From Hydrogenophilales bacterium RIFOXYD1_FULL_62_11 (lineage in GTDB: Bacteria > Pseudomonadota > Gammaproteobacteria > Burkholderiales > Thiobacillaceae), in contig MGZO01000115.1 of assembly GCA_001802655.1 (NCBI GenBank), positions 64,942 to 72,301 on the forward strand: a stretch of DNA of 7,360 nucleotides. Direction: 5' to 3'. The notes under the pieces were generated by a model, which worked only from the letters and a program-made list of their open reading frames with translations, did no database searches and was not told the origin of the DNA. Of the stretch, positions 1 to 5,837 are shown piece after piece. How positions within the stretch are numbered: the stretch's first letter is position 1; each line of letters begins with the position of its first letter. Made by a program: the position numbers and the translations under genes.

Positions 1-481
1 AGGCAATGCGCAGCTGTTCGAGTGGGGCTGGAACGCCGACTATCCCGACCCGGAGAATTTCTTCTTTCTGTTGTATGGCCCGCACAAAAAGGTCGGCACG
101 GGCGGCGAGAATGCGGCCAACTACGACAACCCGGAATTCAATCGCCTGTTCGAGCAGATGAAGGACATGGAAAACGGACCCGCGCGCCAGCAGGTGATCG
201 ACGCCATGCTGGAGATCGTGCGCCGCGACGCGCCCTGGATTTATTCCTATTACCCCAAGTCATTCGGTCTGCGCCACGGCTGGGTGCATAACGTCAAACC
301 CAATCTGATGGCGAACAACACGCTCAAATACCGCCGCGTCGACCCCGTGCTGCGTGCACGCCAGCGCGAGGCCTGGAACCACCCGGTACTGTGGCCGATT
401 GCGCTGATGCTGTGCGGGATGGTCGTCGTGATCGCACCAGCGGTATTGGCATGGCGGCGGCGCGAAAGGACAACCGCCTGA
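1..481 (+). CDS. Peptide/oligopeptide ABC transporter solute-binding protein, C-terminal part, with C-terminal membrane anchor
   Basis: This is the 3' end of a gene that starts upstream; the frame begins at base 2 and gives 159 residues before the TGA at 479-481. The text matches the C-terminal lobe of family 5 solute-binding proteins (SBP_bac_5, DppA/OppA type): WGWNADYPDPENF near the start, an N-YDNPEFN segment, a helix with RQQVIDAMLEIVRRDAPWI, and a short aromatic stretch before the last strand. Such proteins capture peptides or similar solutes in the periplasm and deliver them to the permeases. The tail is odd: residues about 129-151 (bases 386-454) form a continuous hydrophobic segment followed by WRRRER, which reads as a C-terminal transmembrane anchor with the end in the cytoplasm. 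Typical DppA proteins are soluble or lipid-anchored at the N terminus. The stop overlaps the next start (TGATG), so it is the first visible gene of the transporter operon. The substrate cannot be read from this fragment. Confidence 0.9.
   Translation, partial: GNAQLFEWGWNADYPDPENFFFLLYGPHKKVGTGGENAANYDNPEFNRLFEQMKDMENGPARQQVIDAMLEIVRRDAPWIYSYYPKSFGLRHGWVHNVKPNLMANNTLKYRRVDPVLRARQREAWNHPVLWPIALMLCGMVVVIAPAVLAWRRRERTTA
466..470 (+). promoter_or_regulatory. Ribosome binding site (AAGGA) that fixes the start of the DppB-type permease
   Basis: AAGGA lies 10 bases before the ATG at 481. The reading frame is open further upstream to an ATG at 391, but that longer start would add an unrelated segment inside the binding-protein gene. 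Starting at 481 gives the classic N terminus MLAYLLRRLLYAIP of DppB-type permeases. Confidence 0.6.
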
Positions 482-1458
482 TGCTGGCTTATCTGCTGCG
501 CCGTCTTCTGTATGCCATTCCGATCCTGATCGGGGTGAACCTGTTGACCTTTGCGCTGTTCTTTGTCGTCAACACGCCGGACGATATGGCGCGGTTGCAG
601 CTTGGCGCCAAGCACGTGACGCCGGAAGCGATCGGGCGCTGGAAGGTCGAGCATGGCTACGACAAGCCGCTGCTGCTGAATTCTGCAGCCGAAGGTAGCG
701 CGCAATTTACCGACACGATCTTCTTCCAGCATTCGGCCGCGATGTTCGCCTTTGAATTTGGCAAGGGCGACGACGGCCGCGACATCGGCAACGAGATCAA
801 GAAACGCATGGGACCGAGCCTGGCGATTGCGCTGCCGGTGTTTGTCATCGGCTTGCTGGTCAACATCACCTTCGCCTTGCTGATGGTGTTTTTTCGCGCC
901 ACCTACCTCGACCTGTGGGGCGTGGTGGGCTGCGTGGTGCTGATGTCGATTTCCGGCTTGTTCTACATCATTGCCGGGCAGTATTTCATTGCTTCGTTGT
1001 GGAAGTTGTTGCCGATTTCCGGGTTTTCCGGCGGCATCGATGGCCTGCCCTTCATCCTGCTGCCAGTGCTGGTGAGCGTGGTGGCGGGCATCGGCGGCGG
1101 CGCGCGCTGGTATCGCACCATCTTCATCGAGGAAATCGGCAAGGATTATGTGCGCACCGCGCGTTCCAAAGGACTGAGCGAGGTGCGCGTGCTGTTCCGC
1201 CACGTGCTGAAGAACGGCATGATCCCGATTCTGACCGGCGCGGTGGTGGTGATCCCCACGTTATTCATGGGCAGCCTCATCACCGAATCCTTCTTCGGCA
1301 TTCCCGGCCTCGGCAGCTACACGATCGATGCCATCCAGGCGCAGGATTTTGCCGTGGTGCGGGCGATGGTCTTCCTCGGCTCGGTGCTCTACATCGTCGG
1401 GCTCATCCTCACCGACCTCTCCTATTCATGGGTCGATCCGCGGGTGCGGCTGCAATGA
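481..1458 (+). CDS. Peptide ABC transporter permease, DppB/OppB type
   Basis: This 325-residue inner-membrane protein is one of the two channel subunits of the importer. The N terminus (MLAYLLRRLLYAIPILIGVNLLTF) is typical of the DppB family, with a first helix at about residues 10-30. A periplasmic stretch follows (about 31-112), then hydrophobic segments near 113-138, 145-172, 189-205, 247-272 and 293-312. The EAA coupling loop that docks onto the ATPase is clear at about 222-251 (DYVRTARSKGLSEVRVLF, then the ILTG stretch). The usual FGIPGLG motif follows at 272-278, and the protein ends in the family-typical SWVDPRVRLQ. Between GYDKPLL and the FGKGDDGRDI segment there is a slightly longer periplasmic loop than usual. 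The start at 481 is supported by AAGGA and by a TGATG overlap with the preceding gene. The stop overlaps the next gene by ATGA. The family call is firm; the substrate is unknown. Confidence 0.93.
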   Translation: MLAYLLRRLLYAIPILIGVNLLTFALFFVVNTPDDMARLQLGAKHVTPEAIGRWKVEHGYDKPLLLNSAAEGSAQFTDTIFFQHSAAMFAFEFGKGDDGRDIGNEIKKRMGPSLAIALPVFVIGLLVNITFALLMVFFRATYLDLWGVVGCVVLMSISGLFYIIAGQYFIASLWKLLPISGFSGGIDGLPFILLPVLVSVVAGIGGGARWYRTIFIEEIGKDYVRTARSKGLSEVRVLFRHVLKNGMIPILTGAVVVIPTLFMGSLITESFFGIPGLGSYTIDAIQAQDFAVVRAMVFLGSVLYIVGLILTDLSYSWVDPRVRLQ

Positions 1459-2876
1459 GTGGGGGCTTGATGAATATCCAGCCTGTCATCCTATGGACGG
1501 ATGCGCTGATCTTCGCGCTGCTGGTGGGCGTGCTGGTTCTGGCATGGGGCATCAGTCGTCACGAGCATCTGCGGGCGCCGTGGGGGGTCGTGGCACGGCG
1601 GCCGATGGCGATGGGGGCGGCGCTGGTCTTGAGCGTGTTCGTGGTGATCGGCCTGCTCGATTCGCTGCATTACCGTGAAAAACTGGCTGGCAGCCAGGCG
1701 GACAAGCCGCACTACTCGGTCGAGGTGCTGTCCGCATTCGATGCGCTAGTGGGCACGTTGCGTACCCAGCATGAAAAAACCTATTCCGCACCGCTGGCGA
1801 TGCAGTTGTACGCCAAGGAGTTCGTCGAGCACGATGGCGTCACGCGGCGTGAATATCCGCGCCTGCAATTCGGTGGTGCCCATCTCGACGATGCCGCAAG
1901 CCGGATGCCGGACATCACCCGGCGCAGCGCCGTCGGACTGGCACAAGGTCTGGCCCTGAGCCTGTTGCTATTCGGTGTGCTGGCGGGCTGGCAGGCGCAC
2001 CGCACGCAAGTGTCGCTGGGCGAGTGGCTGGCGCGTTGGGGCGAAGGCCGCCTCGGCTGGCCGGGCCGTACGGTTGTTGGTGTCCTCACGCTGTTGCTGC
2101 TGCTGGCCGGCGTGCTGGTGCATCTGGCAACGGCTTACCACGTGTTCGGCACCGACAAGGTGGGGCAGGACGTACTCTATATCTCGCTCAAGAGCATTCG
2201 CACCGGGCTGGTCATCGGTACGCTCACCACGCTGGTGACGCTGCCGCTGGCGATCAGCCTCGGCATCGCGGCAGGCTATTTCCGCGGCTGGGTGGACGAT
2301 GTCATCCAGTACGTTTACACCGTGCTCAATTCCATCCCCGGCGTGCTGCTGATCGCAGCGGCGGTGCTAATCGTGCAGGTGTATATCGAGTCCAATCCTG
2401 ACCTGTTCGACAACGCCGCCGCGCGCGCCGACGTGCGCCTGCTGGCGCTCTGTCTGATCATGGGGATGACCAGCTGGACCGGCTTGGCGCGGCTGCTGCG
2501 CGGCGAGGCGCTCAAGTTGTCCACGCTGGATTACGTCGATGCGGCGCGCGCGTTCGGCGTCTCCCACACCCGCATCATCAGCCGCCACATTTTCCCCAAC
2601 GTGTTCCACCTGGTGCTGATCGCCATCGTGCTGGATTTCTCCGGCCTGGTACTGGCCGAAGCGGTGCTGTCCTACGTTGGCGTCGGTGTGGATCCCAGCA
2701 TGCACAGCTGGGGCAACATGATCAACGGCGCACGGCTCGAACTGGCGCGCGAGCCTGCGGTGTGGTGGCAGCTCGGCGCAGCGTTCGCCTTCATGTTCAC
2801 CCTGGTGCTGGCCGCCAACCTGTTTGCCGACGGCGTGCGCGACGCGTTTGATCCGCGCATGGGAAGCAGACGATGA
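1455..2876 (+). CDS. Oversized peptide ABC transporter permease, DppC/OppC type
   Basis: This is the second channel subunit, 473 residues against roughly 300 for ordinary DppC. The C-terminal half is standard: HVFGTDKVGQDVL at 229-241 (the family's H-x-x-GTD-x-x-G-x-DVL motif), helices near 248-274, 288-311, 328-347, 383-405 and 437-459, an EAA loop at about 358-382 (DYVDAARAFGVSHTRI), and a DPRMG end. The N-terminal half carries the extra material: a helix at about 12-33 before the usual first helix (51-70), then about 90 mostly polar residues (71-160), then two further helices at about 161-179 and 205-226. An even number of helices in the insert keeps the core topology. The ATG at 1455 overlaps the previous stop as ATGA, as at the next junction, so I chose it. 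The ATG at 1470, with a GGGGG run 4 bases upstream, is a credible alternative that shortens the protein by five residues. I do not recognise the inserted segment. Confidence 0.9.
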   Translation: MSGGLMNIQPVILWTDALIFALLVGVLVLAWGISRHEHLRAPWGVVARRPMAMGAALVLSVFVVIGLLDSLHYREKLAGSQADKPHYSVEVLSAFDALVGTLRTQHEKTYSAPLAMQLYAKEFVEHDGVTRREYPRLQFGGAHLDDAASRMPDITRRSAVGLAQGLALSLLLFGVLAGWQAHRTQVSLGEWLARWGEGRLGWPGRTVVGVLTLLLLLAGVLVHLATAYHVFGTDKVGQDVLYISLKSIRTGLVIGTLTTLVTLPLAISLGIAAGYFRGWVDDVIQYVYTVLNSIPGVLLIAAAVLIVQVYIESNPDLFDNAAARADVRLLALCLIMGMTSWTGLARLLRGEALKLSTLDYVDAARAFGVSHTRIISRHIFPNVFHLVLIAIVLDFSGLVLAEAVLSYVGVGVDPSMHSWGNMINGARLELAREPAVWWQLGAAFAFMFTLVLAANLFADGVRDAFDPRMGSRR

Positions 2877-4837
2877 GCGAACTGCTGCGCGTCGACCAAC
2901 TTGTCACCGAAATCGGTGGCGCACGCATCGTGGACGGCGTGTCGTTCGAGGTCGCGGCGGGCGAGACTTACGCTCTGCTCGGTGAATCGGGCTGCGGCAA
3001 GTCGATGACGGCGTTGTCGCTGATGCGGCTGCTGCCGGACGGCGGGCGGGTCGTTTCCGGAACCGTGCAACTGAACGGTGAAGCGGTTCTGGCGTTGCCC
3101 GAGTCTGAGATGCGGCGCGTGCGCGGTGGCGGCATGGCGATGATTTTTCAGGAGCCGATGCTTGCGCTCAATCCGGTGATCAAGGTAGGCGAGCAGATTG
3201 CCGAAGCGCTGGTGCTGCACCAGGGATTGCGCGGACAACCGATGCAGGACGCGGCGCGCGCGCTGCTCGACGCCGTGGGGGTGCCGGATGCGGCGCGGCG
3301 GCTCGACAGTTATCCGTTCGAGCTGTCGGGCGGCCTGCGCCAGCGGGTGATGATCGCGATGGCGCTGGCCGGCCAGCCTAAACTGCTGATCGCCGACGAG
3401 CCGACCACCGCGCTCGACGTCACCATCCAGGCGCAGGTGCTCGACGTGCTGCGTCATTTGCGTGCCGAACGCCGGATGGGCATGCTACTGATCACGCACG
3501 ACCTCGGCGTGGTGGCGGAGAACGCCGACCGGGTAGGTGTGATGTATGCCGGCGAGCTGGTGGAGGAGGGCGCGCGCGATGTGTTTTTTGCGACGCCGCA
3601 GCATCCTTACAGTCGCATGCTGTTCGACGCCCTGCCGCGGCCCGGTGACGGCGGGCGGCTGACCACGATTCCCGGCCAGGTGCCGCGGCTCGATGAAGCG
3701 CTGCACGGTTGCCGTTTCGCGCCGCGCTGTCCGTTCGCCATCGCGCGCTGTCGTCTGGAGTCACCGCTGTGGCAGGAGATAAACGGCCAGCGGGTGCGCT
3801 GCCATCTGGCGGGCACCCTGCCGCTGCGCATGCTGCAACAGGCCGGTGAGCATTCGATTCCGGCTCAATCGGCGCAGCGGCTGTTGCAGGTTGATGGCCT
3901 CAAAGTGCATTTTCCGGTCCGGCGCGGTTTGATCCAGCGCACCGTTGGTTACGTGCGTGCGGTGGATGACGTGTCGCTGTCGATTCAGGCGGGCCACACG
4001 CTGGCGCTGGTAGGCGAATCAGGCTGCGGCAAAACCACCGTGGGCAAGGCGCTGCTGCGGCTGATCGAGCCGACGGCGGGTAGCGTGGCATTGAATGGTG
4101 AAACCCTCGGCACACATAACCTGTCCAGCCTGCGGCGGCAGATGCAAATGGTGTTTCAGGACCCGTTCAGCTCGCTCAATCCGCGCATGCGGGTGGCCGA
4201 CATCCTGCTCGAAGGCATGGATGCGCTGAAGGTGGGGAAAGCCGGCGATCGCCGCGACGCCGTGGCGAAACTGCTCCAGCAAGTGGGGCTGCCGGACGAT
4301 GCGGGTGGCCGCTATCCGCACGCATTTTCCGGCGGCCAGCGCCAGCGTATTGCGATTGCGCGGGCGCTCGCCATTTCGCCGCGTCTGCTGATCTGCGACG
4401 AACCCACCAGCGCACTCGATGTGTCGGTGCAGGCGCAGATCCTCAATCTGCTGAAAGATCTGCAGGACAGGCTTGGACTGGCTTATCTGTTCATCACCCA
4501 CAATCTCGCGGTGGTCGATTATCTGGCGCACGCGGTGGCGGTTATGTATCTCGGCCGCATCGTCGAACACGGTGCGGCGGCCGACGTGCTGCGCGCACCA
4601 CGCCATCCCTATACCCTGGCGCTGGTGAGCGCGGTACCGCGTATCGAGCCGCACAGTGGGGAAAGCATCATTCGCCTGGCAGGCGACCAGCCGTCGCCAC
4701 TCAATCCCCCCACGGGCTGTCATTTCCATCCACGCTGCCGCCACGCCAGCGCAGTGTGCCGGCAAACCTATCCCGATCAGACCGATCTGGGCAGTGGGCA
4801 TTGGGTGCGTTGCCACTGGGTGGCGGGGCAGGTTTGA
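2873..4837 (+). CDS. Fused double ATPase subunit of a peptide ABC transporter (DppD-DppF fusion)
   Basis: This 654-residue protein has two complete nucleotide-binding domains in tandem and powers import at the cytoplasmic face of the two permeases. Domain 1 has Walker A GESGCGKS (37-44), Q-loop Q93, signature LSGGLRQ (151-157), Walker B LLIADEP (171-177) and switch H209. Domain 2 has GESGCGKT (381-388), Q429, FSGGQRQ (485-491), LLICDEP (505-511) and H543. Both sites therefore look catalytically competent. Each domain ends in an oligopeptide-transporter C-terminal (oligo_HPY) extension with four cysteines: C280, C286, C293, C310 and C616, C622, C629, C647. In known DppD/DppF-type ATPases such cysteines ligate an iron-sulfur cluster, so two clusters are possible here. 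In most dipeptide operons the two ATPases are separate genes; fused versions occur, for example GsiA and YejF. The start overlaps the permease stop (ATGA), with GGGAAG six bases upstream. The last gene of the operon in this window. Confidence 0.95.
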   Translation: MSELLRVDQLVTEIGGARIVDGVSFEVAAGETYALLGESGCGKSMTALSLMRLLPDGGRVVSGTVQLNGEAVLALPESEMRRVRGGGMAMIFQEPMLALNPVIKVGEQIAEALVLHQGLRGQPMQDAARALLDAVGVPDAARRLDSYPFELSGGLRQRVMIAMALAGQPKLLIADEPTTALDVTIQAQVLDVLRHLRAERRMGMLLITHDLGVVAENADRVGVMYAGELVEEGARDVFFATPQHPYSRMLFDALPRPGDGGRLTTIPGQVPRLDEALHGCRFAPRCPFAIARCRLESPLWQEINGQRVRCHLAGTLPLRMLQQAGEHSIPAQSAQRLLQVDGLKVHFPVRRGLIQRTVGYVRAVDDVSLSIQAGHTLALVGESGCGKTTVGKALLRLIEPTAGSVALNGETLGTHNLSSLRRQMQMVFQDPFSSLNPRMRVADILLEGMDALKVGKAGDRRDAVAKLLQQVGLPDDAGGRYPHAFSGGQRQRIAIARALAISPRLLICDEPTSALDVSVQAQILNLLKDLQDRLGLAYLFITHNLAVVDYLAHAVAVMYLGRIVEHGAAADVLRAPRHPYTLALVSAVPRIEPHSGESIIRLAGDQPSPLNPPTGCHFHPRCRHASAVCRQTYPDQTDLGSGHWVRCHWVAGQV

Positions 4838-4881
4838 CAGGGATGTTCCTGGCTGCTTATTCGTATATGAGTCAATACTGA

Positions 4882-4901
4882 TTTTTGAAAATATTCAAAA
4901 A
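4882..4901. repeat. Perfect AT-rich inverted repeat, candidate operator
   Basis: TTTTTGAA and TTCAAAAA form exact 8-bp arms around the 4-base centre AATA. The symmetry and size are typical of a site for a dimeric repressor or activator, and it sits upstream of the next start and overlaps the best candidate -35 element. It is unlikely to be a terminator, because the stem has only one G-C pair and no T-run follows. The cognate regulator is not in the window. Confidence 0.45.
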
Positions 4902-4920
4902 CGGTCATTCTGCGTATATT
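4894..4920 (+). promoter_or_regulatory. Possible sigma-70 type promoter for the ModA-like gene
   Basis: A -35-like TTCAAA (4894-4899) is separated by 15 bases from a -10-like TATATT (4915-4920). The -10 box is good but the spacer is shorter than the preferred 17, so this would be a weak or activated promoter. If real, the transcript would have an untranslated leader of about 80 bases. The -35 half lies inside the right arm of the inverted repeat, which would suit repression. Confidence 0.25.
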
Positions 4921-4994
4921 CGAAATGCGTCAAGCCAATTGCCCGTTCTCCGCCAATAAAAAAGTGTCGGAGCGCACTCCAGAAGACATCAAAC

Positions 4995-5002
4995 AAGAAG
5001 GG
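4995..5002 (+). promoter_or_regulatory. Ribosome binding site of the ModA-like gene
   Basis: AAGAAGGG lies five bases before the ATG at 5008. This is a good Shine-Dalgarno match and supports that start, which also gives a complete signal peptide. Confidence 0.6.
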
Positions 5003-5007
5003 CTGAC

Positions 5008-5781
5008 ATGATCTCTACATTCCGTCATGGGCTATTGATTTCATTAGCCGTATTCATGGCCAGCGCCTTGTTTCAGCTGGCGCGCGCTGGCGAGTTGACC
5101 CTGGCATTGGCCAACTCGACTTGCGAGACCCTGAGCAAGGTCGAGGCCTTGTATCGGGCAAACCACCCCATTCAATTTATCCAGCTCTGCAAATCGTCTG
5201 GCCTGCTTGCCAAGGGTCTGCAGGGCGGCGCGCTGAAAGCCGACATCTTTGTTTCAGCCGACCGCGAATGGATGGATTTTGCCGTTGAAAAGGGCCTGGT
5301 GATACCGGATCAAGTGTCCAGTCCATGGGGCAACACCCTCGTCGTGGCCGCCCCCAAAAACAGTCCGCTGCAACGCCTCGAATGGCAGGATCTGGCTTCT
5401 GACAAGGTCGCGACCATCCTCATTGGCGACCCCAGCAACGCACCGTTCGGTCGCTACACGAAAGAAGCGCTCGAAGCCTCGGGATTATGGGAGCGGGTCA
5501 AGGACAAGATTCAAACGCGCAAGAACATCGAACTGCTGGCAGATTCGCTCGCTACATCCCCCCCGGGCACGGTCGGCATCTTGTTCAAAACCGGTTTGAC
5601 GGATCAACTGCGGCAACTGCACAGCGTCAAAAAAAGCTTGCACAGACCCGTTCGTTATCAAGTTGCGCCACTCAAGGCTTCGGCGGGCAATCCGGAAGTC
5701 GCAGCCTTCTTCAAGTTCCTGCACAGCCAGGCCGTCAAGGATATATTCGAAGCCGATGGTTTCGACGTGATTGCACCTTGA
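5008..5781 (+). CDS. ModA-like periplasmic solute-binding protein, possibly a sensor subunit
   Basis: This exported protein has 257 residues. Residues 1-27 form a signal peptide (basic start, hydrophobic core, ARA before Gly28), leaving a mature protein of about 230 residues, the usual ModA size. ModA-family landmarks run in order: a first strand ending ANSTCETL (35-42), KSSGLLAKGLQGG (62-74), ADIFVSADREWMD (78-90), a hinge strand TLVVAAP (110-116), GDPSNAPFGRY (140-150), GLWERVKDKI and GTVGILFKTGL (187-197). ModA proteins bind molybdate or tungstate between two lobes for ModBC import. The SSG loop is kept, but the first loop is changed and carries Cys39, and the tyrosine usual in the last pocket motif appears as Phe (ILF). 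Cys39 and Cys61 are the only cysteines of the mature protein. No modB or modC is adjacent; the next gene, 56 bases on, encodes a transmembrane diguanylate cyclase. A sensory role is my inference; an orphan transport protein for molybdate or another oxyanion is the alternative. Confidence 0.85.
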   Translation: MISTFRHGLLISLAVFMASALFQLARAGELTLALANSTCETLSKVEALYRANHPIQFIQLCKSSGLLAKGLQGGALKADIFVSADREWMDFAVEKGLVIPDQVSSPWGNTLVVAAPKNSPLQRLEWQDLASDKVATILIGDPSNAPFGRYTKEALEASGLWERVKDKIQTRKNIELLADSLATSPPGTVGILFKTGLTDQLRQLHSVKKSLHRPVRYQVAPLKASAGNPEVAAFFKFLHSQAVKDIFEADGFDVIAP

Positions 5782-5789
5782 CGTCTCAG

Positions 5790-5807
5790 TCGCCTCTCTC
5801 CAGGCGA
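5790..5807 (+). other. Small hairpin between the ModA-like gene and the diguanylate cyclase gene
   Basis: TCGCCT (5790-5795) and AGGCGA (5802-5807) are exact complements around a six-base loop. There is no T-run after it, so it is not a standard terminator. It could stabilise or tune the message between the two genes, or be chance. Confidence 0.25.
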
Positions 5808-5829
5808 AATCACCTCTTCCATAGCAGCC

Positions 5830-5833
5830 GGAG
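5830..5833 (+). promoter_or_regulatory. Ribosome binding site of the diguanylate cyclase gene
   Basis: GGAG lies four bases before the ATG at 5838, slightly close but usable. It favours this start, which is directly followed by a short cytoplasmic segment and the first transmembrane helix. Confidence 0.5.
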
Positions 5834-5837
5834 CTAG

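Larger units (their letters stand above)
4838..5007 (+). other. Intergenic region between the transporter operon and the ModA-like/diguanylate cyclase pair
   Basis: This 170-base gap is visibly richer in A and T than the genes around it and encodes no convincing protein. It holds an inverted repeat at 4882-4901, two CGTATAT direct repeats (4862-4868 and 4913-4919) and a possible weak promoter. I see no GC-rich stem followed by a T-run, so no clear intrinsic terminator for the upstream operon. Its position makes it the likely control region for the two downstream genes. Confidence 0.6.

Noticed and set aside
250..1203. Long open frame on the - strand
   Set aside because: It lies antisense to the permease and binding-protein genes, has a Gln/His/Arg-rich composition typical of mirror frames in GC-rich DNA and shows no family motif.
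915..1454. Upstream extension of the DppC-type frame
   Set aside because: It is only the open shadow frame inside the DppB-type gene, Arg/His-rich and unlike any permease; the ATG at 1455 with ATGA overlap is far better.
2672..3457. Long open frame on the - strand across the permease/ATPase junction
   Set aside because: It is a mirror frame of strongly conserved ABC transporter genes, with low-complexity His/Gln/Arg-rich sequence.
4019..4816. Long open frame on the - strand opposite the second ATPase domain
   Set aside because: The opposite strand encodes Walker and signature motifs in perfect order; this frame has no recognisable domain.
4838..4854. Imperfect CAGG/CCTG palindrome just after the ATPase stop
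   Set aside because: The stem is only four base pairs and no T-run follows, so it is too weak to call a terminator.
4843..4881. 12-codon frame (starts MFLAAYSY) that could be a leader peptide
   Set aside because: The only G-rich stretch before it is too close to the ATG, it has no run of regulatory codons, and no attenuator structure follows.
4882..4920. Inverted repeat as an intrinsic terminator of the transporter operon
   Set aside because: The stem is almost all A-T and is followed by ACGGTCATT, not a T-run.
4656..5006. 116-codon + strand frame covering the end of the ATPase gene and the gap
   Set aside because: Half overlaps the conserved cysteine-containing end of the ATPase in another frame, and the rest translates AT-rich spacer with no motif or good start signal.
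4838..5007. Molybdate riboswitch-like leader or ModE box
   Set aside because: No extended paired structure or full ModE palindrome is visible; only the short CGTATAT repeats hint at it.
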